DNA of 11,783 nucleotides from Microcaldota archaeon (GCA_021823945.1 JAKALW010000012.1:1-11783); one strand, 5' to 3'; shown: positions 5,015 to 11,505, counted from the stretch's first letter. Numbers and translations are program-made. The notes: generated by a model from the letters alone, not told the origin.

Positions 5015-7168
5015 ATGGTCAAATCAATCGAACTCAAGGTTGCTGAAAGCTACCAAAACGATGTTGGCCGCGGCCTGGTGAGAATAGACACCAAGGCGCG
5101 CGAGGAAATGGGCGTTTCAACAGGAGACATAGTAGAGCTGAAGGGCAAAAGGAACACTGCCGCCGTGGTCTGGCAGGCGCATCCCCAGGACGAGGGCATG
5201 GGCCTTGTCCGCATGGACGGGTACATGAGGCAAAACACCGGCGTCGCGCTTGGCGACAAGATTATTGTCAAGAAGGCTGAGCTCAAGGAAGCAAAAAAGA
5301 TAGTCCTTGTGCCCACTGTCCCAATCAAATACTCGCCAGGGTTTGACCAGTTTGTAAAAAAGAAACTCATAGGCAGGGCGCTCACAAAGGGCGACACGAT
5401 TTTTGTCGGCGTTTTCGGCACGCAGTTCCCGCTTGTGGCGGCGATTGTCCAGCCATTGGGCGTTGTCATGGTCAATGAGGGCACTGACGTTGTGCTAAAA
5501 GACGAGCCTGTGAAGGACGTCGCCGCGGTGCCTTCGATTTCATACGAAGACGTAGGCGGCATGAAAGACACGATAAAGAAAATCCGCGAAATGGTAGAGC
5601 TGCCTTTGAGGCACCCCGAACTTTTCGAAAAGCTCGGCATCGAGGCGCCAAAAGGCGTGTTGTTATACGGTCCGCCCGGAACTGGAAAGACATTGCTTGC
5701 AAAAGCGGTGGCGTCCGAGTCGGAGGCCAACTTCATCCACATAGCGGGCCCGGAACTCGTCTCGAAATTCGTTGGCGAGTCCGAGGAAAAGCTGCGCGCC
5801 CTTTTCAAGGAGGCGCAGGAAACAGCGCCGTCAATCATATTCATGGACGAGATTGACGCCATAGCGCCAAAGCGCGAGGAGGCGCAAGGCGAGGTCGAGC
5901 GCAGGATGGTGTCACAGCTGCTCACTTTGCTTGACGGCTTGAAGACGCGCGGGCAGGTAATAGTCATAGGCGCAACCAACAGGCCTAATTCCATTGACCA
6001 GGCGCTTAGGCGCCCGGGCAGGTTCGACAGGGAAATCGAGCTTGGCGTGCCTGACAGGGAAGGCAGGAAGGAAATCCTGCAAATCCACACCAGGGGCATG
6101 CCGCTTGCCGACGACGTGTCGCTTGACGAGCTTGCGAACATCACGCACGGATACACAGGCGCGGACCTGACGCTTCTTATCAAGGAGGCGGCAATGAAGA
6201 CTTTGCGGCGCATATTGCCCGACTTGGACTTGTCTGCGCAGTTCATACCGCCTGAAATACTTGACAACCTGCGCGTGACGCGCGAGGACTTCTTCGGCGC
6301 GCTAAGGGAAATCCACCCGTCCGCGCTGCGCGAGGTCTTTGTAGAAAAGCCCAATGTGAAATGGACAGACATTGGCGGGCTCGACAAGGTCAAGGCGGAG
6401 ATTAGGGAAGCAATTGAAATGCCGCTCAAAAACCCGGAAGTGTTCCACAGGATTGGCATCAGGCCGACAAAGGGCGTGTTGCTTGTAGGATTACCGGGCG
6501 TTGGGAAGACCATGCTTGCAAAGGCAGTCGCGACAGAATCGGAAACAAATTTCATTTCTGTCAAGGGCTCCGACCTTCTCCACAGGCACATTGGCGAGTC
6601 AGCCAGGCTCACGCGCGAGCTTTTCAGGCGCGCAAGGACCGCTGCCCCGTGCATCGTGTTCATTGACGAAATCGACACGATTGGCAGGGTGAGGGACCAA
6701 AGCAACCCGTCGGTAATCCACGAGGACATAGTGAACGGGCTTTTGGTCGAGCTTGACGGATTGTCAAACCTGAAGAACATACTTGTGATTGCTGCCACCA
6801 ACAGGCCAGACATCCTGGACCCGGCGCTTTTGAGGTCAGGCAGGTTCGACAAGATTGTCGAGATACCCCTCCCGGACGAGAAGACGCGCGAGGCGATTTT
6901 CAAGGTCCACACGAAAAACATGCCTGTTGCAAAGGAAGTGAATTTCGCAGACATGGCAAAGAAGACGGAAGGCTCCTCGGGCGCGGACATAGAGAACATC
7001 TGCCGCGAGGCGGGCATGGAGGCAATCCGCGAAAATGTCAAGGCCGACAAGGTGAAGCTCGAGCATTTCGAGGCAGCCATGAAAATCGTGCGCCCGACAG
7101 TGACAAAGCAGAGCAAGGAGGCCATGAAGAAATTCGAGAAGGACGCGCAGGGCGCCATGTACGGTTGA
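5015..7168 (+). CDS. cdc48: Cdc48/VAT-type AAA+ ATPase with two ATPase rings
   Basis: The 717-residue protein has the full archaeal Cdc48 layout. The N-terminal double-psi barrel and second lobe cover about residues 1-172 (VGRGLVRID near the start), D1 about 175-425 and D2 about 447-690. D1 has Walker A GPPGTGKT at 219-226, Walker B IIFMDE at 274-279, pore residues KFVG at 251-254 and arginine fingers at 333 and 336. D2 has Walker A GLPGVGKT at 492-499, Walker B IVFIDE at 547-552 and arginine fingers at 607 and 610. It is a cytosolic hexameric unfoldase that threads proteins through its pore. The last residues, Met-Tyr-Gly, fit the HbYX motif by which archaeal Cdc48 docks on the 20S proteasome. 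The D2 pore loop is unusual: RHIGES stands where K-aromatic-V-GES is typical. Four hairpins and a T-rich tract follow the gene. Confidence 0.97.
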   Translation: MVKSIELKVAESYQNDVGRGLVRIDTKAREEMGVSTGDIVELKGKRNTAAVVWQAHPQDEGMGLVRMDGYMRQNTGVALGDKIIVKKAELKEAKKIVLVPTVPIKYSPGFDQFVKKKLIGRALTKGDTIFVGVFGTQFPLVAAIVQPLGVVMVNEGTDVVLKDEPVKDVAAVPSISYEDVGGMKDTIKKIREMVELPLRHPELFEKLGIEAPKGVLLYGPPGTGKTLLAKAVASESEANFIHIAGPELVSKFVGESEEKLRALFKEAQETAPSIIFMDEIDAIAPKREEAQGEVERRMVSQLLTLLDGLKTRGQVIVIGATNRPNSIDQALRRPGRFDREIELGVPDREGRKEILQIHTRGMPLADDVSLDELANITHGYTGADLTLLIKEAAMKTLRRILPDLDLSAQFIPPEILDNLRVTREDFFGALREIHPSALREVFVEKPNVKWTDIGGLDKVKAEIREAIEMPLKNPEVFHRIGIRPTKGVLLVGLPGVGKTMLAKAVATESETNFISVKGSDLLHRHIGESARLTRELFRRARTAAPCIVFIDEIDTIGRVRDQSNPSVIHEDIVNGLLVELDGLSNLKNILVIAATNRPDILDPALLRSGRFDKIVEIPLPDEKTREAIFKVHTKNMPVAKEVNFADMAKKTEGSSGADIENICREAGMEAIRENVKADKVKLEHFEAAMKIVRPTVTKQSKEAMKKFEKDAQGAMYG

Positions 7169-7169
7169 A

Positions 7170-7250
7170 GGGGCTTTTGCCCCCACGCTTGCCGCATATG
7201 CGGCAAGGTGCCCCAAGTTCGCTACGGCGAACTTGAGGGTTTCAAAACCC
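7170..7250. repeat. Block of four consecutive perfect stem-loops
   Basis: Starting 1 nt after the cdc48 stop there are four back-to-back inverted repeats. They are GGGGC-TTTT-GCCCC at 7170-7183; a 20-bp perfect palindrome with arms CTTGCCGCAT/ATGCGGCAAG at 7188-7207; CAAGTTCGC-TACG-GCGAACTTG at 7214-7235; and GGGTTT-CA-AAACCC at 7237-7250. The third carries a C(UACG)G loop of the very stable UNCG class. The block may act as a 3' end or stability element, or be a REP-like dispersed element; one window cannot tell which. Confidence 0.85.
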
Positions 7251-7265
7251 CGCAAGGTTCTCTGA

Positions 7266-7299
7266 ATTTTTCCTTCATCCCTTTTTATTTTTTATATTT
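7266..7299 (+). terminator. T-rich terminator behind cdc48
   Basis: Several T runs (5, 5 and 6 T) lie 100-130 nt past the cdc48 stop and just behind the four-hairpin block. Archaeal RNA polymerase terminates at oligo-T tracts on the coding strand. The end of this tract doubles as the TATA-like box of the next operon. Confidence 0.5.
7291..7298 (+). promoter_or_regulatory. Candidate TATA box for the M50-bud32 operon
   Basis: TTTATATT is centred near 7294-7295 and predicts a start near 7321, giving a leader of about 75 nt. The Shine-Dalgarno sequence before the M50 gene fits a leadered message. It lies in a T-rich tract, so a chance match is possible. Confidence 0.4.
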
Positions 7300-7304
7300 C
7301 AGGA

Positions 7305-7329
7305 CATAGCAGCTATGCCAGTAGCATAG
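7305..7329. promoter_or_regulatory. Overlapping inverted repeats at the predicted M50 start site
   Basis: CATAGC-A-GCTATG (7305-7317) overlaps CTATGC-CAGTA-GCATAG (7313-7329); both are perfect. They span the start site predicted from the TATA box, a typical position for a repressor operator. No regulator can be named, and an RNA hairpin at the 5' end is an alternative reading. Confidence 0.4.
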
Positions 7330-7396
7330 GAGTTTGTTTCCAAATAATGCAGGCATTGAAATTCAAAAGAAGCACCCGACTGAAAAGGTCTTAGTT

Positions 7397-8113
7397 ATGG
7401 CATACCCGTTCCAATTCACAAAAGCAGAAATAGTGGACATATTCGTGTCCGTGGTGGCAATCGCGCTCGCACTCACCCTTAGCCAGGGCGGCGGGCTTGA
7501 CGGCATAATGAAAATCCCGGCATCCGATTTCATATCCCTGTTCACGCTTTTCCTGGTCACAATAGGCATTGGCTTTGTCCTGCACGAAATCATGCACAAA
7601 TACTACGCAATCAAGTTCGGCGCGTGGGCGCAGTTCCAGGCATGGCCCCTCGGACTTGCCCTGATGTTTGGCATGGCGCTTTTCCTCCCGATAATGTTCA
7701 TTGCGCCCGGCGCCGTGGTCATCTACGCAGTGTCCATTTCAAGGCGAGAAAACGGCATAATATCCGTTGCCGGGCCAGTGACAAATATTGTCATATCCAT
7801 TGTTTTCCTGCTTGCCGGATTTGCCGGAGTGCTCTTTGGCGGGAGCGACTTCGGGACAATGGCGATATTCAACCAAAAGATATCTGTCTTCTTCCTTGGC
7901 GCGGGCGTGAACGCATTCCTGGCATTCTTCAACATGCTCCCGGTCCCGCCGCTTGACGGCTCTAAAGTGATTGCCTGGGACATGAGGATATGGGGCATTG
8001 TGACAGTGGTGTCATTTGGCCTGATGATGATAACTGGCATGGGGTTCGACCTCACGTCGCTTTTGATTGTGCTCGTGTTCGCGCTCCTATACAAAAGCAT
8101 AATGAGATTTTAG
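7397..8113 (+). CDS. M50 (site-2 protease-like) membrane metalloprotease
   Basis: From the ATG at 7397 the protein has 238 residues and about six hydrophobic segments (near 12-30, 45-62, 83-112, 118-147, 162-180 and 199-232). The zinc-binding HEIMH motif is at residues 63-67 (His63, Glu64, His67), at the cytoplasmic end of a membrane helix. The third ligand, Asp187, lies in LPVPPLDG, the family's NPxDG-type motif. There is no PDZ or CBS domain, so this is a minimal archaeal-type intramembrane protease; its substrates are unknown. A TTG at 7334 would add 21 residues, but the ATG at 7397 has AGGT 7 nt upstream, and the extension is polar and unlike a membrane protein N-terminus. The stop is 3 nt before bud32, so the two genes form an operon. 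Confidence 0.9.
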   Translation: MAYPFQFTKAEIVDIFVSVVAIALALTLSQGGGLDGIMKIPASDFISLFTLFLVTIGIGFVLHEIMHKYYAIKFGAWAQFQAWPLGLALMFGMALFLPIMFIAPGAVVIYAVSISRRENGIISVAGPVTNIVISIVFLLAGFAGVLFGGSDFGTMAIFNQKISVFFLGAGVNAFLAFFNMLPVPPLDGSKVIAWDMRIWGIVTVVSFGLMMITGMGFDLTSLLIVLVFALLYKSIMRF

Positions 8114-8116
8114 ACA

Positions 8117-8824
8117 ATGGCAAAAAGCAAAATATGCAAAAAAGCCTTGAGGGGCGCAGAGGCGATTATCACGCCAGTCCCGGGAAAAAAAGGCGTACTC
8201 ACAAAAATCAGGCTCGAAAAAAAATACAGGATAAAGGAAATCGACAAGCTCATAAGGGAAAGGCGGACAAGGAGCGAGGCGAAACTCCTGCTGAAGTCCG
8301 CCCAGGAGGGCATTCCAGCGCCGCGCTTGCTGAAAACAGGCAAATTTGACATTGAAATTTCAGAAATTGAAGGCGTGATGCTAAACAGATTTTTGGAAGG
8401 GCGCATGGCAGGCACTGGGGAAACAAGCATGAAAAGCCCAGCAAAAACTGGCTTGAAAACCCGCGCAAAAACAAGCGGGGAAAGCCAGGGCGAGGCGGAC
8501 CTCGGAAGCATATTCATCGGGGCGGGGGATATCTGCGCGAAAATCCACAAAGCTGGGATGTGCCACGGGGATTACACGCCTGCGAACCTGATTCTTGGAA
8601 AGGCCGGGAGCTTGTCGGTAATTGATTTCGGGCTAGGAAAATTCACAGACAAGCGCGAGGATTTCGCAACCGACTACCTGACTTTCCTGAAATCCACAAA
8701 GGAGTTTTCAGCATATCACGCTGATTTTGAAAAAGGGTATCTTGCGATAGCAGGCGAGGCGTCCCCGATTCCGGCGCTGGCGCAAAAAATAGACAAGAGA
8801 AGCAGGTACATGCAAAGGGATTAA
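8117..8824 (+). CDS. bud32: Bud32, RIO-type kinase/ATPase of the KEOPS complex, stand-alone
   Basis: The 235-residue protein matches Bud32. GAEA at 13-16 is followed by the N-lobe Lys30 in TKIR, KKYRIKEID, and the RTRSEA helix with Glu54. The catalytic loop HGDYTPAN has Asp152 and Asn157, and the metal-binding DFG is at 170-172. The C-terminal segment EDFATDYLTFLKS matches the family's ED-x-A-x-D pattern. With Kae1, Cgi121 and Pcc1 it makes the t6A37 modification of tRNAs. Many archaea fuse Bud32 to Kae1; here it is separate, and no KEOPS partner is nearby. Two oddities are a basic Ser/Thr/Gly/Lys-rich insertion at about 95-130 and a catalytic loop that differs from the usual HGDLTTSN. Translation is probably coupled to the M50 gene, 3 nt upstream. 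Confidence 0.92.
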   Translation: MAKSKICKKALRGAEAIITPVPGKKGVLTKIRLEKKYRIKEIDKLIRERRTRSEAKLLLKSAQEGIPAPRLLKTGKFDIEISEIEGVMLNRFLEGRMAGTGETSMKSPAKTGLKTRAKTSGESQGEADLGSIFIGAGDICAKIHKAGMCHGDYTPANLILGKAGSLSVIDFGLGKFTDKREDFATDYLTFLKSTKEFSAYHADFEKGYLAIAGEASPIPALAQKIDKRSRYMQRD

Positions 8825-8832
8825 TGATTAGG

Positions 8833-8865
8833 AAAAAAACATGGATAATCTGCCTTGGCAAAAAA
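8833..8865 (-). terminator. Oligo-T tracts behind the HEAT-like gene
   Basis: On the minus strand, runs of six T (plus 8860-8865) and seven T (plus 8833-8839) lie 8-40 nt past the stop of the HEAT-like gene and just before the bud32 end. They suit archaeal oligo-T termination in the short convergent gap. A GGCA/TGCC mini-stem surrounds the first run. Confidence 0.45.
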
Positions 8866-8872
8866 CATGCCA

Positions 8873-9427
8873 CTAATCCCCGCTTTTCAGGTAATCCCCG
8901 CAGGTTTTCGACATTTCAAGGCCTTTTTCAGCAGCTTTTCGGATTTGGGGCTCCTGGGACAAGCACGCCTCCTTCAATATGTCAAGCAGGATTTTCTTCT
9001 GTTTGCCCCTGACAAAATACGCCACTATGCCCATTTCAACGTAATCAGGCATATGCGCGGAATGCACCTGCTTTTTGTAAAGCCCGACAGCGGCAAAGAT
9101 TGCCGCGGGGTTTGAGCAGTGACGCATGAGGAAGAGAAGCTTGTCAAATGCCTCGATTTCCTCGAGCGCCGCAACGGCCGCAAGCGCCTTGGCTGGGCTT
9201 TTTGCATTCATGGCAGCGCGGAAAATGTCGTATTCTTTCATACCCTTGAATTCCGATATGTCGACTTCTTTTGCGCATTTGCGCCTTGAGCTGATATACT
9301 CTTCAGTGCTCTCTGTCATGCCTTTGAGCCTCTTTATGACTCCGCTCCCGCCGCTTGTGTTCCCAAAAGGCCCGGAACCCCTGAATTTGCCGCCTGCGTT
9401 GTCAACTTCAAAGCCTGGTTTTATCAT
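8873..9427 (-). CDS. Small helical protein with HEAT-like repeats, function unknown
   Basis: The protein has 184 residues. Residues 8-30 are Gly/Ser/Asn-rich and probably disordered. From about 62 onward the sequence reads as amphipathic helix pairs: KALAAVAALEEIEAFDKLLFL, then NPAAIFAAVGLYKK, then KKILLDILKEACLSQ followed by EPQIRKAAEKGLEMS. The last segment follows the HEAT/armadillo pattern in which a Pro is followed by a conserved Arg and a small-residue helix. Such scaffolds bind proteins or nucleic acids; no partner can be named. There is no membrane segment or catalytic motif. The start is the ATG at 9427, with a TATA box at 9484-9493 predicting a leader of about 35 nt that contains GGGG. 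It converges on bud32 with a 48-nt gap. The family was not recognised and the HEAT call is tentative. Confidence 0.75.
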   Translation of the reverse strand: MIKPGFEVDNAGGKFRGSGPFGNTSGGSGVIKRLKGMTESTEEYISSRRKCAKEVDISEFKGMKEYDIFRAAMNAKSPAKALAAVAALEEIEAFDKLLFLMRHCSNPAAIFAAVGLYKKQVHSAHMPDYVEMGIVAYFVRGKQKKILLDILKEACLSQEPQIRKAAEKGLEMSKTCGDYLKSGD

Positions 9428-9483
9428 AAATATTTCCCCAATAGGATTGTTTTGGATTAATGCATGGGCTTAATCCTCAAGCG

Positions 9484-9493
9484 GCTTATAAAG
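9484..9493 (-). promoter_or_regulatory. TATA box for the HEAT-like gene
   Basis: The minus strand reads CTTTATAAGC, identical to the box ahead of the 506-residue gene. Its centre predicts a start near 9462 and a leader of about 35 nt. Confidence 0.55.
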
Positions 9494-9552
9494 CACATGA
9501 AAATATATAAACTATAACTTGCGCCAAACGCCCAAAATCGCCAAGGCGCAGG

Positions 9553-9560
9553 ATTATAAA
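9553..9560 (+). promoter_or_regulatory. Candidate TATA box for the helicase leader or a small RNA
   Basis: ATTATAAA, in a GC-rich flank, predicts a start near 9584. That would place all the stems between 9618 and 9792 in the transcript. A second, weaker AT-rich candidate lies near 9676-9684. No TATA box occurs at leaderless distance from the helicase ATG. Confidence 0.4.
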
Positions 9561-9617
9561 GGGCGGCAGGGGAATAATTGCAGAAAGGTTAGAATTTTCA
9601 CTTTCAAAAGAAAGGCG

Positions 9618-9641
9618 GAAAAAATTGCTTGCAATTTTTTC
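9618..9641. repeat. Perfect 11-bp inverted repeat
   Basis: GAAAAAATTGC at 9618-9628 and GCAATTTTTTC at 9631-9641 are exact inverses with only TT between them. In RNA this would be a tight hairpin, or one strand of a cruciform. It sits in the gene-free stretch between the HEAT-like gene and the helicase. Confidence 0.85.
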
Positions 9642-9670
9642 TAAGGACAAACCATTGAATATTTCCGATT

Positions 9671-9700
9671 GGACGAATTTTAAATTGCTAAAATTTGTCC
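9671..9700 (+). repeat. 12-bp stem with G-U pair, hexaloop
   Basis: GGACGAATTTTA (9671-9682) pairs with TAAAATTTGTCC (9689-9700) around the loop AATTGC. The single mismatch in DNA (G9675 against T9696) becomes a G-U wobble only in plus-strand RNA, and in minus-strand RNA it would be an A-C mismatch. This favours a structured plus-strand transcript. A nearby GGACAAA at 9645-9651 could compete for the 3' arm. Confidence 0.75.
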
Positions 9701-9764
9701 TCTGTGCGCCGACTGGCCTGAAGCCATGAAGCGCCTATGAAAAAAAGGAAGCTTTGTCAGGCGC

Positions 9765-9792
9765 AAATTCCCTTGCTTAAAGGGGGTTTTTT
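9765..9792 (+). terminator. Terminator-like hairpin with T tract in the helicase leader
   Basis: AAATTCCCTT (9765-9774) can pair with AAGGGGGTTT (9780-9789) around the loop GCTTA, with two G-U pairs, and six T (9787-9792) end the element. It faces the helicase and lies 155 nt before its ATG. It could be an attenuator or the 3' end of a small RNA of about 210 nt that starts near 9584. The rest of the 9428-9946 gap holds the features listed and no supported gene. Confidence 0.45.
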
Positions 9793-9946
9793 GGCGCGCT
9801 TTACAGAAGTGGGACAATTCCATTGCCTTGAGTGGAAAATCTGCTGCAAACCTGTGTGCTAAATTGCACGCTTGCTGATGGCCATATGGATAAGCAATGC
9901 CAAGCAAAGCCATGCCTTGACTAAGCATAAAAAAAGGAACGAGAAC

Positions 9947-11374
9947 ATGAAATTTAAGGATATGAAACTGTCGTACGAAGTACAAAGCGCGCTGGACCAA
10001 ATGGGCTTCACGGACGCGACGGAGATACAGGAAAAGGCGCTTCCGCTCGCACTGCAGGGCGAGGACCTGATAGGCCAGGCAAAGACTGGCACTGGAAAGA
10101 CGGCCGCCTTCGGCATTGCGATACTTGAGGCCATAAAGCACAACAAGGGCATACCCGGCAACACCGCCCGCAGGTCGCCAACTGCGCTTGTCTTGGCGCC
10201 AACGCGCGAGCTTGCCATGCAGATTAAGGACGAGATGTCAAGGCTTGGAAGCGGCATGAGGGCGCCAATACTCGCGGTATACGGAGGCGTGAGCCTGGAG
10301 CCGCAGATAAGCGCGCTTAGGCGCGGCGTGGCAATACTCATCGGCACGCCCGGAAGGCTTCTCGACCTTGCCGACAGGGGCGAACTCGACTTGTCAGGCA
10401 CAAGCATAGTCGTCCTCGACGAGGGCGACAGGATGCTCGACATGGGCTTCATATACGACATTGAGACAATACTTTCAATGACATCCAACCAGAGGCAAAC
10501 CATGCTCTTCTCGGCCACGATGCCGGCGGAGATACTGAACATTTCAAGGAAATACATGAAAAACCCCATTCACGTGAACGTCAGCACTGACGAGCTTGTG
10601 GTGGACAAGATTGAGCAGTATTACGTCGAAGTGACCTTGCACAATAGGGTGTCCTCGCTAATAGCGCTATTGCAGGAGGAGAACCCGAAGCTTGCCATTG
10701 TCTTCACAAGGACTAAGGCGGGCGCGGACAGGCTTACCCACCTGATTAACGCGAACGGGTTCAATGCCCAGGCATTGCACGGCGACATGTCGCAAAACAA
10801 GCGCGACCGCGCAATGGAGGCATTCAAGCACGGGCATGTCCAGGTGCTTGTGGCCACAGACCTCGCATCGAGGGGGCTTGACGTCAGGGAAATCACCCAC
10901 GTGATAAACTACGACATGCCAATGGACGCTGAGACATACGTCCACCGGATTGGCAGGACAGGAAGGATGGAGGCGGCAGGCAGGGCTTTCACTCTCATAT
11001 TCCCGGACCAGGTCAGGGACTTTTTGCGCTTCCAGGCACAGGTCCACGCGCGCATCACAAAAACAGAGGTCAATGCGGCCGCAGTCAAAGTCGAGCAGCC
11101 AAGCAGGTTCTCGCATTCGCGCGATGACAGGCGCGAGGGCGGCTACGGCAGGGGCGGCGGATACGGAAGGCGCGAAGGCGGCTATGGCAGGAGCCCAAGT
11201 TCCGGCGGCTATGGAAGGGGACAGTCAAGGGACAGCGGCAGGCCTCCAAGGCGCGACTTTGGCGGCCAGGGCGGCTACTTTGCCAAAAGGGACAGCCACT
11301 CTGACGGCGCCAACACGCGCGACGTGGGCAGGCGCGGGAAAAGGACGAATTACGTTGGCAGGCAGGACGAGTAA
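9947..11374 (+). CDS. DEAD-box ATP-dependent RNA helicase with RGG/GGY tail
   Basis: From the ATG at 9947 the protein has 475 residues with all helicase motifs in order. The Q motif includes Phe21 and Gln28. Motif I is AKTGTGKT (45-52), Ia PTRELA (85-90) and Ib GTPGR (133-137). Motif II is DEGD (158-161) rather than DEAD. Motif III is SAT (189-191), motif V has ATDLASRGLD and motif VI is HRIGRTGR (333-340). Residues from about 388 to the end are Arg/Gly/Tyr-rich with repeated GGYGR, a likely RNA-binding and condensate-forming tail. It remodels RNA duplexes, as RhlE/CsdA-type proteins do in ribosome assembly or the cold. A TTG at 9872 would add 25 residues, but ATG 9947 has AGGA 8 nt upstream and begins right before the Q-motif region. 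The leader is long and structured. Confidence 0.95.
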   Translation: MKFKDMKLSYEVQSALDQMGFTDATEIQEKALPLALQGEDLIGQAKTGTGKTAAFGIAILEAIKHNKGIPGNTARRSPTALVLAPTRELAMQIKDEMSRLGSGMRAPILAVYGGVSLEPQISALRRGVAILIGTPGRLLDLADRGELDLSGTSIVVLDEGDRMLDMGFIYDIETILSMTSNQRQTMLFSATMPAEILNISRKYMKNPIHVNVSTDELVVDKIEQYYVEVTLHNRVSSLIALLQEENPKLAIVFTRTKAGADRLTHLINANGFNAQALHGDMSQNKRDRAMEAFKHGHVQVLVATDLASRGLDVREITHVINYDMPMDAETYVHRIGRTGRMEAAGRAFTLIFPDQVRDFLRFQAQVHARITKTEVNAAAVKVEQPSRFSHSRDDRREGGYGRGGGYGRREGGYGRSPSSGGYGRGQSRDSGRPPRRDFGGQGGYFAKRDSHSDGANTRDVGRRGKRTNYVGRQDE

Positions 11375-11388
11375 ATCTTTCCTGCTTG

Positions 11389-11423
11389 ATTTCTTTCTTT
11401 TTTCTCTTTATTTTTTCTATTTC
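11389..11423 (+). terminator. T-rich terminator behind the helicase
   Basis: Runs of up to six T, broken by C and A, begin 15 nt after the helicase stop. Pyrimidine-rich oligo-T tracts of this kind are the usual archaeal transcription stop, and no strong hairpin is needed. The downstream gene has its own TATA box. Confidence 0.6.
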
Positions 11424-11466
11424 TAATGTTAGTCACTGCAGTAAAATAAGTAAAAAATCCAAAACC

Positions 11467-11474
11467 TTTATAAC
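11467..11474 (+). promoter_or_regulatory. TATA box for the right-edge gene
   Basis: TTTATAAC is centred about 36 nt before the ATG at 11506, predicting a start near 11497 and a leader of about 9 nt. An in-frame TTG at 11494 lies close to the predicted start site but is less attractive than the ATG. Confidence 0.55.
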
Positions 11475-11482
11475 AAACAGCG

Positions 11483-11497
11483 CCAAAAGTGTTTTGG
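11483..11497. promoter_or_regulatory. Perfect inverted repeat between TATA box and start site
   Basis: CCAAAA-GTG-TTTTGG is exactly symmetrical and fills the gap between the TATA box and the predicted start site of the right-edge gene. A dimeric repressor bound there would block polymerase loading. No regulator can be named. Confidence 0.4.
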
Positions 11498-11505
11498 TTT
11501 TATTT

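Noticed and set aside
5050..7206. 718-codon open frame antisense to cdc48
   Set aside because: The cdc48 frame has all expected motifs; the antisense product is Ser/Met-rich with no recognisable domain, a mirror effect of GC-biased codons.
7334..7396. TTG start adding 21 residues to the M50 protease
   Set aside because: The extension is polar and has no ribosome-binding site, while the ATG at 7397 has AGGT at proper distance.
9872..9946. TTG start adding 25 residues to the helicase
   Set aside because: No ribosome-binding sequence supports it and the extension is unlike the family; AGGA precedes the ATG at 9947.
10950..11426. 158-codon alternative frame over the helicase tail
   Set aside because: It is an Ala/Gly-rich out-of-frame reading of the repetitive RGG-coding segment, which belongs to the helicase frame.
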